Assembly (NCBI GenBank): GCA_028711355.1
Contig: JAQTSL010000196.1
Coordinates: forward strand, 1-6,863
Direction of reading: 5' to 3'
From: Rhodoferax sp.
GTDB taxonomy: Bacteria; Pseudomonadota; Gammaproteobacteria; Burkholderiales; Burkholderiaceae_C
Length of the DNA: 6,863 nt
A program made the translations under genes and the position numbers. The notes below the pieces were generated by a model. That model searched no databases and was not told the DNA's origin. It saw only the letters and a list, made by a program, of their open reading frames with translations. Of the stretch, positions 5,908 through 6,863 are shown one piece after another (the stretch's first letter is position 1; each line of letters starts with the position of its first letter).

Positions 5908-6438
5908 TCACCCGTATCGACGCAACACCCGATAGCGCCGACTCTTGTCACCAGTGGATACAACCAGCGCGTAACCGCGCACAGCCCAGCGCAGGGGCGC
6001 AGCGGCAGGCGGTGCAACGGCACCATCCGCCCGACGTGCCAGCGTGACATGCGGTTGATACGGGCGCGTGTCCACCGGCAGATCAAGCGCCCGCAATTCC
6101 TGGCCAAGCCGATCATGCAACTGGCGCAGTGGTGTTGGCACGGTGCTGGCGCAGAGAACCGCCAAGCCACGCGGCCACATTTGAGGCTGATCCAGTACCA
6201 GTTCAAAAGGCTGGCAGGGCATGTCAATGCGTGTGCTAATCGCGTCCAACCGATTAGCGTCCACCGCGCCGATGAAATGCAGCGTCACATGCCAGTCTAG
6301 TGGCTGGTACAGCACACACCCGGCAGGCCAGACCCACGAGTTGCAATGGTCAGCCAGATGACCACAAAAAACTTCATCCGGCCACAGCGCCAGAAACAAT
6401 CGCACAAAGCGGCTGGCTGTAGGCGAAGAGGGCAGCAT
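5908..6438 (-). CDS. thpR: RNA 2',3'-cyclic phosphodiesterase (2H family, LigT-like)
   Basis: 176 residues, the usual length. It belongs to the 2H phosphoesterase family: hydrolyses 2',3'-cyclic phosphate RNA ends to 2'-phosphates in the cytoplasm, and E. coli ThpR/LigT can also ligate tRNA half-molecules in vitro. Both HxTx motifs are present: H50-V-T-L in LDWHVTLHFIGAVD and H130-V-T-L in YQPHVTLARR. The typical N-terminal strand RLFLALWPDE (13-22) and the Arg-rich end KSRRYRVLRRYG are also seen. The start at ATG 6438 is the first that includes the N-terminal strand; no clear Shine-Dalgarno precedes it. It diverges from the SRAP gene across 41 bp. TACTTT (6468-6473, minus) with TTGGTA 18 nt further out is a weak promoter candidate that would lie partly inside the SRAP gene. 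Its own transcript probably ends at the 5791-5819 hairpin. Confidence 0.93.
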   Translation of the reverse strand: MLPSSPTASRFVRLFLALWPDEVFCGHLADHCNSWVWPAGCVLYQPLDWHVTLHFIGAVDANRLDAISTRIDMPCQPFELVLDQPQMWPRGLAVLCASTVPTPLRQLHDRLGQELRALDLPVDTRPYQPHVTLARRADGAVAPPAAAPLRWAVRGYALVVSTGDKSRRYRVLRRYG

Positions 6439-6442
6439 GGGG

Positions 6443-6472
6443 GTGACGTGGAGTGAGCAAAGTCGCTAAAGT
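6443..6472 (+). promoter_or_regulatory. Candidate promoter for the SRAP gene
   Basis: GTGACG (6443-6448) and TAAAGT (6467-6472) are separated by 18 bp. The predicted start of transcription falls at or next to the ATG at 6480, and no ribosome binding site lies close to that ATG, so the mRNA could be leaderless. The boxes are weak matches; this is inference from position. Confidence 0.3.
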
Positions 6473-6479
6473 ATCCATC

Positions 6480-6863
6480 ATGTGCAGCCACTACCAAGCC
6501 CTCAAGGAGCGTGACCGCTACCGCCGCCACTTCGGCGTGGAACCGCCTGATGACCTGGGCAAGCATGACCTGTGGCCGGGCTATACCGGCCCCTTCATAC
6601 GCCGCCACCCGCGCGCAGACGTTGGCGATGCGGCCGTGCCAGAGCGTGAGGCCCTGACCGGCCTGTTTGGCCTGGTGCCGCACTGGTCAGTGGACACCAA
6701 GATCACCAAGGCCACCTACAACGCGCGCAGCGAGAGCGCTACCCGCAGACCCACCTTTCGTGATGCCTGGGGCAAGGCGCAGCACTGCATCGTCCCGGCA
6801 GAGTCCTTCTTCGAACCTGATTGGCGTAGCGGCCGTACCGTGCCAGCCTGCATCACCCGCAAG
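6480..6863 (+). CDS. SRAP-domain protein (HMCES/YedK type), 5' part
   Basis: Starts at ATG 6480 and is cut by the window end after 128 codons; full proteins have about 220-260 residues. SRAP proteins bind abasic sites in single-stranded DNA and form a covalent thiazolidine link through Cys2, protecting replication forks. They are also annotated as SOS response-associated peptidases. Visible signatures: MCSHY with the catalytic Cys2, LFGLVPHWS (62-70), N81 in YNARSES (the conserved active-site Asn) and E108 in CIVPAESFFEPDW. The catalytic His lies beyond the edge. The start is fixed by the need for Cys at position 2 after Met removal, although no Shine-Dalgarno is nearby (GGAGTGAG at 6450-6457 is too far). 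It diverges from thpR. No clear LexA box is seen in the 41-bp gap. Confidence 0.93.
   Translation, partial: MCSHYQALKERDRYRRHFGVEPPDDLGKHDLWPGYTGPFIRRHPRADVGDAAVPEREALTGLFGLVPHWSVDTKITKATYNARSESATRRPTFRDAWGKAQHCIVPAESFFEPDWRSGRTVPACITRK

Noticed and set aside
5642..5911. Minus-strand ORF (MGLTERLGVAQRLLTMVLTPVQ...) overlapping the thpR stop
   Set aside because: Start overlap with the thpR stop is suggestive, but it runs through the probable terminator, has no ribosome site and turns Trp/Gly-rich; kept only as a possible relic.
6297..6683. Minus-strand ORF of 128 codons antisense to the SRAP gene
   Set aside because: It covers the SRAP start and the thpR start in the wrong frame; both of those genes carry clear family motifs.

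Overview
The window looks like chromosomal DNA of a Gram-negative betaproteobacterium, probably Burkholderiales or Rhodocyclales. This is an inference from high GC, codon use and the flavour of the IS3-type transposase, the ThpR and SRAP proteins and the repeated GWNL/GFWVN module. No rRNA or other marker fixes the taxon. No tRNA, rRNA, CRISPR array or riboswitch was seen.

Left part (79-1515): an old IS3-family insertion sequence with recognisable terminal inverted repeats. One long reading frame (144-1475) looks like an intact 443-residue transposase. Read against the family, it is a patchwork: two stretches are out of frame, about 89 bp of foreign sequence lies between the OrfA and OrfB parts, a 7-bp unit is present three times, and an 18-bp in-frame insertion lengthens the catalytic D-E spacing. 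The element is almost certainly dead. No target-site duplication flanks it.

Middle (1571-4114, minus strand): a GC-rich gene for a large exported protein of 847 residues. It has a signal peptide, a glycoside-hydrolase clan A-like barrel and two diverged copies of a C-terminal GWNL...GFWVN module. It converges on the IS.

Mosaic part (4135-5546, minus strand, same direction): a compositionally different, partly AT-richer stretch. It holds a 202-residue ORF of unknown function, a short ORF or gene tail 6 bp upstream of it, a truncated NAD(P)-binding Rossmann protein that runs out of its family in mid-domain, and an 80-residue ORF of unknown function. This looks like a scar of deletion and recombination, possibly carrying remnants of an acquired gene pair. 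The 5547-5907 gap has a likely terminator for thpR and one hairpin.

Right edge (5908-6863): thpR (RNA 2',3'-cyclic phosphodiesterase, minus) diverges from a SRAP/HMCES-type gene (plus, cut by the window end) across a 41-bp gap. These two are the clearest housekeeping genes. I do not see a coherent new multi-gene system. The best candidates for something undescribed are the unknown ORFs at 4135-4947 and the repeat-bearing secreted protein.
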